Part shown: one piece after another, positions 9,439 through 18,494 of the stretch
Layout: each line of letters opens with the position of its first letter
Position numbering within the stretch: position 1 is the stretch's first letter
Assembly (NCBI RefSeq): GCF_900156685.1
Contig: NZ_FTOJ01000002.1
Location: 62,001-126,000 of the forward strand
Length of the DNA: 64,000 bases
Source: Chryseobacterium piscicola
GTDB taxonomy: Bacteria; Bacteroidota; Bacteroidia; Flavobacteriales; Weeksellaceae
Direction of reading: 5' to 3'
Position numbers and translations under genes: made by a program
The notes under the pieces: generated by a model
Seen by the model: the letters and a program-made list of their open reading frames with translations, nothing else
What the model was told of the DNA's origin: nothing
Databases searched by the model: none

Positions 9439-11643
9439 ATGAATTTTGTAGAATGTCATGACGAGCCCATACATATTCCAGGGCATATACAGAGTTTTGG
9501 TTACCTTATTGGCGTTTGCACAGTTACCGAAACAGTAAACTTTTGCAGTGCAAATATCGTCGATATCTTTTCCTTAGACTCAACTGAGCAGCTGGTTGGA
9601 AGAAAATTATCAGATTTTCCTCAAATTCATGAGGTTTTATCAAAATCCCAGATTTTCAATTCTCTCGGCGATTATACCAAACGTGAGAACGAAACTTACT
9701 TTGATAAAATTGTTATCAATCAAAAAAAATACCATTTTTCACTTTTTAGAAACGGACAAAATGTTTTTCTTGAATTTGAACAAGCAATAGAAAATCCTTA
9801 TAAAAAAATCAGTAATAAATATGACAATTTTTATGTCATAGATAACGACCAAGGCATTTGGGATCAGTTACTGAATACAGTTTCAAATATCATCAATTAT
9901 GATAGAATGATGGTGTATAAATTTATGGATGACGGTTCGGGAAAAGTGATTTCAGAAATCAACAACGGGGTTTTAGAGAGTTACATGGGGCTACATTACC
10001 CGGAACACGACATTCCTAAGCAGGCGAGAGAGCTGTATCTTAAAAAACGAAAAAGAATCTTCAGCGATGTATATTCTGAACCTGTACCTATTGTAAGTAA
10101 AATTGATGCTATTGATCTTGTGTATGTAAGTGCAAGAGCAATGTCGCCTATTCATGGTCAATATGTGAAAAATTCGGGAGCAGCATCTAGTTTCAGTATT
10201 TCTATTATTATTGATGATAAACTTTGGGGACTGGTGACTTGCCAAAATAAAAATCAAAGACATATCGACTTAGAAGATAGAGTGCAAGCAGGTATTTTTA
10301 CCGTCTTGGCATCTAATGCTTACTCATCTTTCAGATCAAAAAAAGATCTTGAATACCGTCTTGATTTAGCAGGTAAATTATCTGTTTTGAAGTCTGAGTT
10401 TTTAAAATACAATACACTTTTTGAAAGCTTAGCTTCTAATAAAATAGAACTTAAAAATCTGCCAAAAGCAGACGGTTTTGCTATTGTTTCTGATGCAGAT
10501 AAAGTAACGGAAGGAATTGTTCCACCTTATGAGACAATACAGAAAATAATAGATTGGGCTTATGATAATACGGACGAAAACATCTTCATCAGCAATAGTT
10601 TTCTTAAAGATTATAAGGTAGAGCTTGGTTTAGATTTTAGATCTGCGGGAGTAATTATTTATTTTGTAGAAAGAAGTAAAAACGAAATTCTTATTTGGTT
10701 CAGAAAAGAGTTTGATGAGCATATTAATTGGGCAGGGAATCCCGAAAAAACAATTGATGTATTTTCTCAAAACGGAATAGATTGTAAAATAGTGTCTCCA
10801 CGCTCTTCTTTTCAGATATTTACCGAAAACATTGTAGGAGAATCCAAGAGATGGAGTTCTAGAAGTGAAATAGCTGTAAAATCGATACGAGATTTGATTT
10901 TAGAGACATCTCATAAACAATATGTTACAATAAAAAAACTGAACGATCAGCTTAAGAAAGTGAACGAAGAGCTAGATAGTTTTTCTTATACTATTTCGCA
11001 TGATCTAGGCACGCCACTTACGGTAATGAAACTCAATGCGCAAATGCTCCTGAAAAGTTTTGTGAATGGAGAAGAAAAAGATAGAAAAAAAATACAATCC
11101 ATCATCACTGAAATAGACAGTATGGCAGAGATGATGCACAATGTTTTACAACTCAGTCGTGCAAAACATTCAGACATTCTTCTGGAAAAAATAGATACAG
11201 AAGGTACAATAGAAAAAATCACCGAGAATGCTAAAATTACTTATGGCTCACCAAGAAGTAAAATAATCATTAAACAATGCCCAGAAGTGATGGCAGATCG
11301 TACTATGCTTCATCAAGTGTTTTTGAATATTATCAACAATGCAGTTAAATATTCTTCAGACAAAGAAGAGCCTGTAATTGAAATAGAAGGCTCGGAAGAT
11401 GGAGATACTATTATTTATAGAATAAAAGATAACGGTATTGGGATTCCGGAAAAAGAAAAGCATAAAATGTTTAAGATTTTCAATAGGATGGATAATGCTC
11501 GGAAGTTTAAAGGAAATGGTGTAGGCCTGTCTATCGTTCACAGAATTATGAATAGATTGGGCGGAAATGTAGATTATGAAAGTAATAATGAAGGTACATG
11601 TTTTATATTAACGTTTCAAAAGCCTAAATTTGCCGAAATATAA
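9439..11643 (+). CDS. bphP: Bacteriophytochrome photoreceptor histidine kinase
   Basis: Red/far-red photoreceptor kinase of 734 residues: PAS, GAF and PHY photosensory domains followed by HisKA and HATPase. The N-terminus has the biliverdin-attaching Cys (Cys6 in ECHDEPIHIPGHIQ). The GAF domain has YPEHDIPKQAREL (the PASDIP region, key Asp kept) and SPIHGQYVKN (the pocket His kept), but the later ACHH segment is replaced by TCQNKNQRH. The PHY domain keeps WAGNP and the tongue motif SPRSSF. The kinase has His521 in SHDLGTPLT, the N box and G boxes DNGIGIP and GNGVGLSI. ATG 9439 places the Cys near the start, as usual. A heme oxygenase gene follows after 21 bases. No response regulator is adjacent, so its output partner is elsewhere. 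Confidence 0.95.
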   Translation: MNFVECHDEPIHIPGHIQSFGYLIGVCTVTETVNFCSANIVDIFSLDSTEQLVGRKLSDFPQIHEVLSKSQIFNSLGDYTKRENETYFDKIVINQKKYHFSLFRNGQNVFLEFEQAIENPYKKISNKYDNFYVIDNDQGIWDQLLNTVSNIINYDRMMVYKFMDDGSGKVISEINNGVLESYMGLHYPEHDIPKQARELYLKKRKRIFSDVYSEPVPIVSKIDAIDLVYVSARAMSPIHGQYVKNSGAASSFSISIIIDDKLWGLVTCQNKNQRHIDLEDRVQAGIFTVLASNAYSSFRSKKDLEYRLDLAGKLSVLKSEFLKYNTLFESLASNKIELKNLPKADGFAIVSDADKVTEGIVPPYETIQKIIDWAYDNTDENIFISNSFLKDYKVELGLDFRSAGVIIYFVERSKNEILIWFRKEFDEHINWAGNPEKTIDVFSQNGIDCKIVSPRSSFQIFTENIVGESKRWSSRSEIAVKSIRDLILETSHKQYVTIKKLNDQLKKVNEELDSFSYTISHDLGTPLTVMKLNAQMLLKSFVNGEEKDRKKIQSIITEIDSMAEMMHNVLQLSRAKHSDILLEKIDTEGTIEKITENAKITYGSPRSKIIIKQCPEVMADRTMLHQVFLNIINNAVKYSSDKEEPVIEIEGSEDGDTIIYRIKDNGIGIPEKEKHKMFKIFNRMDNARKFKGNGVGLSIVHRIMNRLGGNVDYESNNEGTCFILTFQKPKFAEI

Positions 11644-11664
11644 ATCTTTCAGCAAATTTTAAAA

Positions 11665-12216
11665 ATGGTTTCAGAATACCTTAAACAACATACGGCAAAT
11701 CTTCATGATGCTGCTGAGAAATTATTTAATTCAGATAAAATTTTCAATAAAACGTTCAATTTTGATGATTACAAAAAAATCATTAGAAATAATTATTTAA
11801 TGTTGCTTAATTCTGAAAAACAAATATTTGAAAGTCTTTCGGTTAATTTTTCTAAGCAACTTCAGCTTGAGCAACGCAAGAAAATTTCTTTTATTGAGAA
11901 AGATTTATTAAGTCTTGGTCTAGAAGCTGAGCAGGCTTTACATAAAGTAGAAATATCAAATCAATACGAAGCTCTAGGGATGCTTTACGTAATTGAAGGC
12001 TCTACCTTAGGTGGTAATGTAATTGCAAAACAACTTTCCAAAACTGAAGGTTTTGAAGATGTAACGTTCAATTTTTTTGGATGTTACCTAGAAAATACCG
12101 GTATGATGTGGAAGAATTTTAAAGAATTTTTAGATTCTGAAGTAAAGCAAGAAAACTACAATGAAGTACTTACTGGAGCCAAAAAGTTGTACACACTACT
12201 ATTAAAGATGAATTAA
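11665..12216 (+). CDS. bphO: Heme oxygenase, BphO-type (biliverdin-forming)
   Basis: 183-residue bacterial heme oxygenase that opens heme to biliverdin, iron and CO. Evidence: His14 in TANLHDAAE as the proximal heme ligand, and the distal-helix region YVIEGSTLGGNVI, which matches the glycine-rich helix of the BphO branch. It lies 21 bases after bphP in the same operon, the usual arrangement by which a photoreceptor is supplied with its chromophore. Use of heme as an iron source is a possible second role, but no heme receptor is near. Confidence 0.92.
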   Translation: MVSEYLKQHTANLHDAAEKLFNSDKIFNKTFNFDDYKKIIRNNYLMLLNSEKQIFESLSVNFSKQLQLEQRKKISFIEKDLLSLGLEAEQALHKVEISNQYEALGMLYVIEGSTLGGNVIAKQLSKTEGFEDVTFNFFGCYLENTGMMWKNFKEFLDSEVKQENYNEVLTGAKKLYTLLLKMN

Positions 12217-12235
12217 TTTTTTTAAATTTTAATTA

Positions 12236-12271
12236 AAATTCCCGAAAGATTGCTCAATTTTTCGGGAATTT
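12236..12271 (+). terminator. Hairpin after bphO
   Basis: A perfect 12-bp stem (AAATTCCCGAAA with TTTCGGGAATTT) around a 12-base loop. It lacks a long downstream T run on this strand, so its strength as a terminator is uncertain. Its 3' half overlaps the predicted mdh promoter. Confidence 0.55.
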
Positions 12272-12280
12272 GTACATTTG
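12250..12280 (+). promoter_or_regulatory. Promoter of mdh
   Basis: TTG at 12250-12252, a 20-base spacer and a perfect TACATTTG at 12273-12280: a good match to the Bacteroidota housekeeping consensus. Transcription would begin near 12287, giving a leader of about 140 bases that contains the repeats at 12300-12432. Confidence 0.65.
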
Positions 12281-12299
12281 GGAAGCAAAAATTAAACTT

Positions 12300-12432
12300 A
12301 TTAAAAACAATAAATAAATATATTATGAAACTATAAAGTTCCATGATACCATTAAAAACAATAAATAAATATATTATGAAACTATAAAGTTCCATAATAC
12401 CATTAAAAACAATAAATAAATATATTATGAAA
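12300..12432 (+). repeat. 51-bp tandem repeat (2.6 copies) spanning the mdh leader and start codon
   Basis: Unit 12300-12350, second copy 12351-12401 (one difference, G to A near the end), and a partial third copy 12402-12432 that includes the mdh ATG. Each full copy carries ATTATGAAACTATAA, a three-codon mini-ORF (Met-Lys-Leu-stop) at the position where the third copy begins the real gene with ATGAAAG. The translation start region is therefore present three times in a row. Confidence 0.95.
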
Positions 12433-13353
12433 GTAACCGTAGTAGGTGCAGGTGCTGTAGGAGCAAGTTGTGCAGAATACATCGCAATGAAAGATTTCTG
12501 TTCAGAAGTAGTTTTAGTAGATATCAAAGAAGGTTTTGCTGAAGGAAAAGCAATGGACTTGATGCAGACTGCATCTTTGAACGGATTTGATACAAAAATC
12601 ACAGGTACCACAGGAGATTACAGCAAAACAGCAGGATCTCATGTAGCAGTAATCACTTCCGGGATTCCAAGAAAGCCAGGAATGACAAGAGAAGAGTTAA
12701 TCGGTATCAATGCAGGAATTGTAAAAGAAGTTACTGAAAACTTAGTGAAAAATTCTCCAGAAGTAATCATCATCGTGGTTTCTAACCCAATGGATACCAT
12801 GGCTTATTTGGTACATAAAACTTCTGGTCTTCCTAAGCATAAAATCATCGGTATGGGTGGTGCTTTAGATTCTGCAAGATTCAAATACAGATTGGCTGAA
12901 GCTTTAGAAGCTCCAATCTCTGATGTAGACGGAATGGTAATTGCCGCTCACAGTGATACAGGCATGCTTCCTTTATTGAGCAAAGCCACTAGAAACGGAG
13001 TTCCGGTAACTGAGTTTCTTGATGATGCTAAACAAAAATATGTAATTGAAGAAACTAAAGTAGGAGGTGCTACTTTAACCAAATTATTGGGGACTTCAGC
13101 TTGGTATGCTCCGGGTGCTGCAGTTTCTGTAATGGTTCAGGCAATTGCTTGTGATCAAAAGAAAATGATCCCTTGTTCATTGATGCTAGATGGAGAGTAT
13201 GGAGAAAGCGATATCTGCTTAGGTGTGCCGGCAATTATCGGGAAAAATGGTGTAGAAAGCATCGTTAATATTTCTTTAACTGAAGAGGAAAAAGCTAAAT
13301 TTGCTGAAGCTGCAAAAGCAGTAAGAGAAGTAAATGGTGATTTGAAATTCTAA
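12427..13353 (+). CDS. mdh: Malate dehydrogenase (NAD-dependent)
   Basis: TCA-cycle enzyme oxidising malate to oxaloacetate, of the LDH-like MDH type with 308 residues. The NAD site is GAGAVG (residues 7-12) with Asp32 (VLVDIKEG), which selects NAD over NADP. Substrate-binding arginines are Arg82 and Arg88 in GIPRKPGMTR; then SNPMD, GMGGALDSARF, and the catalytic His region AAHSDTGMLPL. It stands alone between its own promoter and a strong terminator. The leader is unusual (see the tandem repeat). Confidence 0.97.
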   Translation: MKVTVVGAGAVGASCAEYIAMKDFCSEVVLVDIKEGFAEGKAMDLMQTASLNGFDTKITGTTGDYSKTAGSHVAVITSGIPRKPGMTREELIGINAGIVKEVTENLVKNSPEVIIIVVSNPMDTMAYLVHKTSGLPKHKIIGMGGALDSARFKYRLAEALEAPISDVDGMVIAAHSDTGMLPLLSKATRNGVPVTEFLDDAKQKYVIEETKVGGATLTKLLGTSAWYAPGAAVSVMVQAIACDQKKMIPCSLMLDGEYGESDICLGVPAIIGKNGVESIVNISLTEEEKAKFAEAAKAVREVNGDLKF

Positions 13354-13376
13354 TAATAATTATAAATTACACATAT

Positions 13377-13409
13377 TCTGCACATCCAAAGGGTGTGCAG
13401 ATTTTTTTT
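13377..13409 (+). terminator. Intrinsic terminator of mdh
   Basis: Stem TCTGCACATCC/GGGTGTGCAGA (11 bp, one G-U) with an AAA loop, then eight T. Confidence 0.92.
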
Positions 13410-13467
13410 GCTTTATTCGAGAAATAATTGGTATATTTATGAAGAATAAGTAATTGTATTTTTTTCT

Positions 13468-14337
13468 ATGTACGACGTCACAGATCAGCTTAAGAAAACA
13501 GGTTTTAGCATTAATAGTATAAAACGAATTATTGAGCGAAATAATGGCAGTTTAGAGATTAATACCCAAGAATATTTCTGTATTCTGGTTGCAATGGATG
13601 ATTTTGAAATCAGTATTCAAGGAAGAGTATTAGCTGTAAAAGACGGCAGTATATTGTTTGCAGGGCCACATAAGGAGGTTTGTCTGAAGAATGTGGAAGG
13701 CAAAGAAATTTATAATATAGCATTTTCAGCAGCTTTTTACGAACAAAGTTCTATAGATTCTCTATTTCTAAATTCTACACTTTTTTTCAACTACGAATCT
13801 GATGTTTTTGTAGTTCCCATGACTTCCGAGAAAGACATTATTAGAGAATTTATTATTCATAGACTAGCAAGATTTTTAGATAAAAGTGAGACACTTTATA
13901 TTTCGGCAGCCCATCACACCGTAAAAGCTTTGATTTTGGATGCATTGTTGTTTGCGGATGATCAGCAAATAGAGATTACAGGCAATCTTGATTATGTTTC
14001 TTGTATAAATAGATTCCGTGTGCTTTTGCAAAAAGATTTTAAAGAACATAAAATTGTTTCCCACTACGCAAAATCTCTTAATATAACAGCCCGAAAACTT
14101 ACGGAAATATCCGAATTTGTAACTGGGAAAACTGCAAAACAAATTATTATAGAGAAAGTAATCGCAGAGTGTTATAAAATGTTGAAATATAGTGGTTGTA
14201 CTATATCCGAGATTTCATATCAGCTTGGTTTTTCCAATGAAGGAAATTTCACCCATTTTATAAAAAAGAATACTGGCAAAAACCCAAGTGAAATAAAGGT
14301 TTTGAACAATTCTACTATTGTTATAGATGCCTATTGA
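13468..14337 (+). CDS. AraC family transcriptional regulator
   Basis: 289-residue regulator. The C-terminal ~100 residues form the two-helix-turn-helix AraC domain: SHYAKSLNITARKLTEISEFVTGKT, then the signature segment TISEISYQLGFSNEGNFTHF and IKKNTGKNPSEIK. The N-terminal ~180 residues resemble a cupin-type sensor region without identifiable ligand residues. The next genes on this strand begin 890 bases downstream, so its targets cannot be read from context. Confidence 0.88.
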   Translation: MYDVTDQLKKTGFSINSIKRIIERNNGSLEINTQEYFCILVAMDDFEISIQGRVLAVKDGSILFAGPHKEVCLKNVEGKEIYNIAFSAAFYEQSSIDSLFLNSTLFFNYESDVFVVPMTSEKDIIREFIIHRLARFLDKSETLYISAAHHTVKALILDALLFADDQQIEITGNLDYVSCINRFRVLLQKDFKEHKIVSHYAKSLNITARKLTEISEFVTGKTAKQIIIEKVIAECYKMLKYSGCTISEISYQLGFSNEGNFTHFIKKNTGKNPSEIKVLNNSTIVIDAY

Positions 14338-15225
14338 ATTTAATAATTGAAATTCTTAACATATCCTTAATTGGTTTTTTTTGCAATTGTAATTTGCGGT
14401 TCATAATAGTATAGTTTTTGAAAATATTTGAATGTTTTACTACTTATGACTATTTTTCAATTTATATAAATGTTTATTGATCAATAAAATTGTGAGAAAT
14501 TTAATGATAAATTAATATGTCGAGAATAATTATTTTAAAATTGATGTAAATAGTTATCTTTTAAATAAATATTATTATTGTTGGTAATTTATCTATTTTT
14601 TTATATTTATATTGAATAAATAATGGACATAATTGTTTATTTTTTAGTTATTAATAAATTCTTTTTTTGAAAGTTTCTAATTGAAACAAAAAAAAATTAC
14701 AATTTATTTATCTTTTTTTACAAACCTATCTTTTTGTATTGGTCTTAAATTTGCAATTGTAACAAACACACGATTTTAAGTAATAAAATTATTGTTATTC
14801 AGATATGAAACAGATAAATTAGTTGATTATAGAGATCTTTGATTACTAAATTAAAATAATTAAATAATTATTTTAAAAATGTATATAGTATTCATGATTT
14901 TTTCTTCAAATTTAAAGTTGTAATATTTGATTAATAATATTTCAAAAGATGATACAAAAAAAAATGATACACTCTAATTCAAAAATTCCTTCCAGAAGTG
15001 ATTCTATAATTATATAATCACTATCTGCACTTTCTAAACACTTACACCCTAAAAACATCCTCTTACATTTGTGCACATACTTCGTATGCTGTGCTATAGT
15101 TTTATAAAAAATACTATAATTTTTCCCTTATCGGAAATTTTGTAACGTTATTTTTTGTGAAATAATTTAATCTTTTATTAATGATTTTCTATACTGAAAA
15201 GTATGGTTACAGAATTTTTATGCTT
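14338..15225. other. Long AT-rich non-coding region
   Basis: About 890 bases with no supported gene. A perfect -7 box TAAATTTG lies at 14746-14753. Near 15073-15118 are two adjacent imperfect hairpins (CATAC/GTATG with flanks, and TATAGT/ACTATA). If 14746 is a promoter, the secreted-protein gene would have a leader of more than 400 bases. No known RNA family is recognised. Confidence 0.5.
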
Positions 15226-17376
15226 ATGTTTAAAATTAAATTTTTACTTTATCTAGTTGTTGCTTTGGTGTTTAGCGCAAATTTTAAATCACAAACTGTG
15301 TTTTTTGAGGATTTCGGAACTGCCACTACAAGGCAAACTTCACAGTACATGCCATCTGGAAGTTTTTCTTTTGGGGCTCCATACAATCCCTCTACCAATA
15401 CAAACTATGATGTTTACATGATTAATAATAATCGATATGCGGTGGTTGCTCCGGGATATATAAAATCTCAAATAAAACCCAACGGAAACGAATATTATTT
15501 TTGGACTGCTGCCTATAATGCTACAGGGCTTGATGCTTTAGGATTAACACCTCAAACTACCATTGTGAGAGATATGTCTGGTACATCTACAGGTGCCGTT
15601 ATGGTGGTGAATGCTGGTACTACACTTAATAATTTTTATGAAAGAAATGCGTCGGTAGAATTGGGGCAAACCTATAAAGTTTCATTTTATGCTTATTTGG
15701 TAAATAGCCCAATGAGTATCAGCCTAGAGGTAAAAGATCTTGTAACAGGTAATGTTTTGGGAACTGTGAACTCCAACTATGTAAACACTCCAAACACAGG
15801 AGGCAATTGGGGAAATGCTTACGAACTCTACTTCAAAATGCCAGTTTCGTCTTCTGCATGTGTAGGAAACCAAATCAAAATTTCTCTAAGGAATAATCTA
15901 TCACAAAACGCAAATAATGATTATTATATAGATAATATAGCATTAGAAAAGGTATCTAATACACCTGCAAACACAATTACGGTAGCCTGCCCGTCTAGTT
16001 ACACTCTAGATTCAGACGGTGATGGAATTGCAGATATTTGTGATCTTGATGATGATAATGATGGTATTCTTGATATTAATGAAAACAGTTGTGCGCTTAT
16101 CGGGCAAACAATAAGAATAGGCTATATCCCCAATTCTAGAGATGCAGACATCGATAACGGATATACTTTTGATGGCCAGTGGATGAGTGATTCTGGAACT
16201 CAAAAACTAATAAATACGGCTAATTTTGGCACAAACGGAACGGTAAAAGCAAATATTACATTGGTTCCTATGACGGGTACAATTACAAAAGCTTCTATTA
16301 CAAATATGAATTTGAATGCAATCTTTCTTGGGGGTATAGATAATTCTGTGAATTCTTATCTCTCCAATGCGGAGCTTGATGCAATCAAAGATTGGTCTGA
16401 TGATGCACTTCAGAATTTTGTTGTCGTTACACAAATTCAGGCTAAAGCTTGGGGCGCAACCATTACACAAGGAAACGTAAATCCAGATACGCCAACTTCT
16501 TATGGAAGTGCGTCGCCAATATTCAGAGGACCATTTGGTACTATTACATCATTTAATCAATCAGGAACTTATCAGGCGTACTTTAATTCTATTAACTCGG
16601 TTTGTTCGCCGCAACCTCTTGCTACAGATTCAAGTAACAGGGCGGTTATGTATATCGATGGGCTTTACAATGATTTAATTATAGCAGATGTTGATATTCT
16701 TACAAAACTGGGTGGAAGTAATGTGACGACAGGAGGCAATATCAACTCTAATGGAGATCGGCTTTTTGCAAATATTTGGGCATTTGTAGTACAACAATCA
16801 TTTTGTGGAGATCTTGATACTGATCTTGATGGAATTCCAAACAGACTTGATATGAATTCTGATAACGATGCATGTTTTGATGCTATTGAAGGCGATGAAA
16901 ACGTAATTTATTCGCAAGTAAATTCTCTTGGAAGCATTATAGGAACTGTTGATGCAAACGGAATTCCGGTAATTGTAAATTCAGGAGGTTCTGCAGATAT
17001 TGGTAGCGATTCCGGACAAGGAATTGGCGTGTCGCAAAATAAAAATATTGACGGATGTGCTTGCTACAAAAACTCAGTAACATCAGGTTTAGGATTAAGC
17101 ACAAATTCAGGAATTACTTCTTTGCAAAGAGCAGGGGCTACAAACGGAAACTGGCCAATGGTAAGAAAAGGAGCATGGACTGTAATGGAATCTAAAAGCA
17201 AAGGTTTTGTTCCTAACAGACTTACAAACCAGCAAATTGCAAATATCCCGACAGCAGATCTTATTGAAGGAATGATGGTTTATAACCTCAATTCAGATTG
17301 TCTTCAAATCAACATAGATGGAACGCCGACCGGCTGGAAATGCTTCAAAGATCAAACCTGTCCGGATCTTTACTAA
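15226..17376 (+). CDS. Secreted protein with calcium-binding TSP3-like repeats
   Basis: Large exported protein. ATG 15226 gives a standard signal peptide (MFKIKFLLYLVVALVFSA); ATGs at 15181 and 15220 would add a polar tail in front of it. The N-terminal part looks like a jelly-roll domain (VFFEDFGTATTRQ...YYIDNIALEKV). Then come aspartate-rich thrombospondin type 3-like repeats (DSDGDGIADICDLDDDNDG and DLDTDLDGIPNRLDMNSDND) that should bind calcium, on either side of a domain of about 250 residues. The end, LIEGMMVYNLNSDCLQIN...GWKCF, resembles a motif repeated in the next gene. No T9SS sorting domain is seen. Likely a cell-surface or extracellular protein; function unknown. Confidence 0.8.
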   Translation: MFKIKFLLYLVVALVFSANFKSQTVFFEDFGTATTRQTSQYMPSGSFSFGAPYNPSTNTNYDVYMINNNRYAVVAPGYIKSQIKPNGNEYYFWTAAYNATGLDALGLTPQTTIVRDMSGTSTGAVMVVNAGTTLNNFYERNASVELGQTYKVSFYAYLVNSPMSISLEVKDLVTGNVLGTVNSNYVNTPNTGGNWGNAYELYFKMPVSSSACVGNQIKISLRNNLSQNANNDYYIDNIALEKVSNTPANTITVACPSSYTLDSDGDGIADICDLDDDNDGILDINENSCALIGQTIRIGYIPNSRDADIDNGYTFDGQWMSDSGTQKLINTANFGTNGTVKANITLVPMTGTITKASITNMNLNAIFLGGIDNSVNSYLSNAELDAIKDWSDDALQNFVVVTQIQAKAWGATITQGNVNPDTPTSYGSASPIFRGPFGTITSFNQSGTYQAYFNSINSVCSPQPLATDSSNRAVMYIDGLYNDLIIADVDILTKLGGSNVTTGGNINSNGDRLFANIWAFVVQQSFCGDLDTDLDGIPNRLDMNSDNDACFDAIEGDENVIYSQVNSLGSIIGTVDANGIPVIVNSGGSADIGSDSGQGIGVSQNKNIDGCACYKNSVTSGLGLSTNSGITSLQRAGATNGNWPMVRKGAWTVMESKSKGFVPNRLTNQQIANIPTADLIEGMMVYNLNSDCLQINIDGTPTGWKCFKDQTCPDLY

Positions 17377-17465
17377 AATATACTTTTAATAAAAAATAAA
17401 TAGTACACAGAACTACACGTACAAAGAATCTAAGCACACAAATTTACACTTCAAAAAAAAAAAAA

Positions 17466-18002
17466 ATGAGAATTTTATTAACGTTCAGTATTTTACTGAG
17501 CACAATCTATGCACGCGCACAAGTAGCAATTGGTAAAACAACTATTTCAAACAATTCAGTATCTCTGGAGTTTGGTAATAATGAAAGCAGAGGCGTTATT
17601 TTGCCTTGGGTAACCAATGTAACAACAATGACAAATGCGGTGAACGGAACAATGGCTTATGATGTAGCCACATTAAAACTAAAAGTAAAACTTGCCACCG
17701 GCTGGAAAGACCTCTCTGTAGACACATCCGGGAAAACCACAGATCCTGTAAGTGGTGTAAACGGAATCACTATACAAAACGCAGCAAAAGAAGCTGCTGA
17801 TGCAAAAGTGAGCATCGGCACACCTACATCTACACCTGGTATTTTGGTATTGGAAGACAGCAACAAAGCGATGGTTTTACCAAAAGTTTCCAATCCACAA
17901 ACAGCCATTATCAATCCATCGCCAGGAATGATGGTGTATGATACTAATACAAAATCATTAGCTGTTTTTAATGGAACAGTTTGGTCTTTTTGGAAGGCTT
18001 AA
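17466..18002 (+). CDS. Secreted protein with repeated GMMVYD-type motifs
   Basis: 178 residues, signal peptide ending ARAQ. The sequence contains a motif twice: NGTMAYDVATLKLKVKLATGW (about residues 60-80) and PGMMVYDTNTKSLAVFNGTVW (about 153-173), the latter at the very end. The same motif ends the preceding large secreted protein, so both probably share a surface module and operon (89-base gap with no terminator). I do not know its function. Confidence 0.75.
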   Translation: MRILLTFSILLSTIYARAQVAIGKTTISNNSVSLEFGNNESRGVILPWVTNVTTMTNAVNGTMAYDVATLKLKVKLATGWKDLSVDTSGKTTDPVSGVNGITIQNAAKEAADAKVSIGTPTSTPGILVLEDSNKAMVLPKVSNPQTAIINPSPGMMVYDTNTKSLAVFNGTVWSFWKA

Positions 18003-18015
18003 ATTTTTAAAGAAC

Positions 18016-18053
18016 AAAAAAGGCTGTCAGAATTAATTTTGGCAGCTTTTTTT
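18016..18053 (+). terminator. Intrinsic terminator of the two secreted-protein genes
   Basis: Stem AAAAAAGGCTGTCA with TGGCAGCTTTTTTT (14 pairs including two G-U) and a T run. It begins 14 bases after the stop. Confidence 0.85.
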
Positions 18054-18494
18054 GTTTAAATTCTGATACGTTCTACAAACAAATTTGCACAATATCTTTT
18101 TCGAGTAATCAAAGAGTTTTGTTCTTTTTGATAAGTTTGATGTATTTACCAATAAATTTTAAAATTTTAATGAAATCGCTGAATTTTCAAATGTCTGTAT
18201 CAAGGCAAATTCCATCTTCGCGAATCGCTGTTTTTTTCTAAAACATGCAATTCGTTTTCTGCATTTTACTTCCACCGCTTCCTTCGAAATAAGGTTTAAA
18301 TATTATTTCTCACCAAAGCAAAAGAATAGTAATACAAAAAAGCATTACTAGAAGAAATCATGCATAATAGAAATTTTTAAGTTCCATTGCTGCAGAGTTA
18401 ATTTTAAAAAGTACAAACGTTTAAATTTAAATAAAATTTCACACACCAAAACTTTCAAAACCCTTAAATTTGTCATCACAAAAAAAGTTATTCA
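18054..18494. other. Intergenic region before pafA, with -7 element
   Basis: Non-coding. TAAATTTG at 18465-18472 is a perfect -7 element 23 bases before the pafA start. No -33 TTG at the right spacing and no repeat that I recognise with confidence. No sequence resembling a Pho-type direct repeat was seen. Confidence 0.4.

Noticed and set aside
12300..12432. Possible CRISPR-like array
   Set aside because: The copies are directly joined without unique spacers, and the last copy contains the mdh start; it is a plain tandem repeat.
12222..12611. Minus-strand reading frame with a 17-residue repeat over the mdh start
   Set aside because: It is the antisense of the 51-bp tandem repeat and of the mdh coding region; the repetition comes from the DNA repeat, not from a protein.
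18054..18464. Possible Pho box before pafA
   Set aside because: I found no spaced direct repeats of the expected kind; PafA enzymes are also known to be expressed regardless of phosphate.
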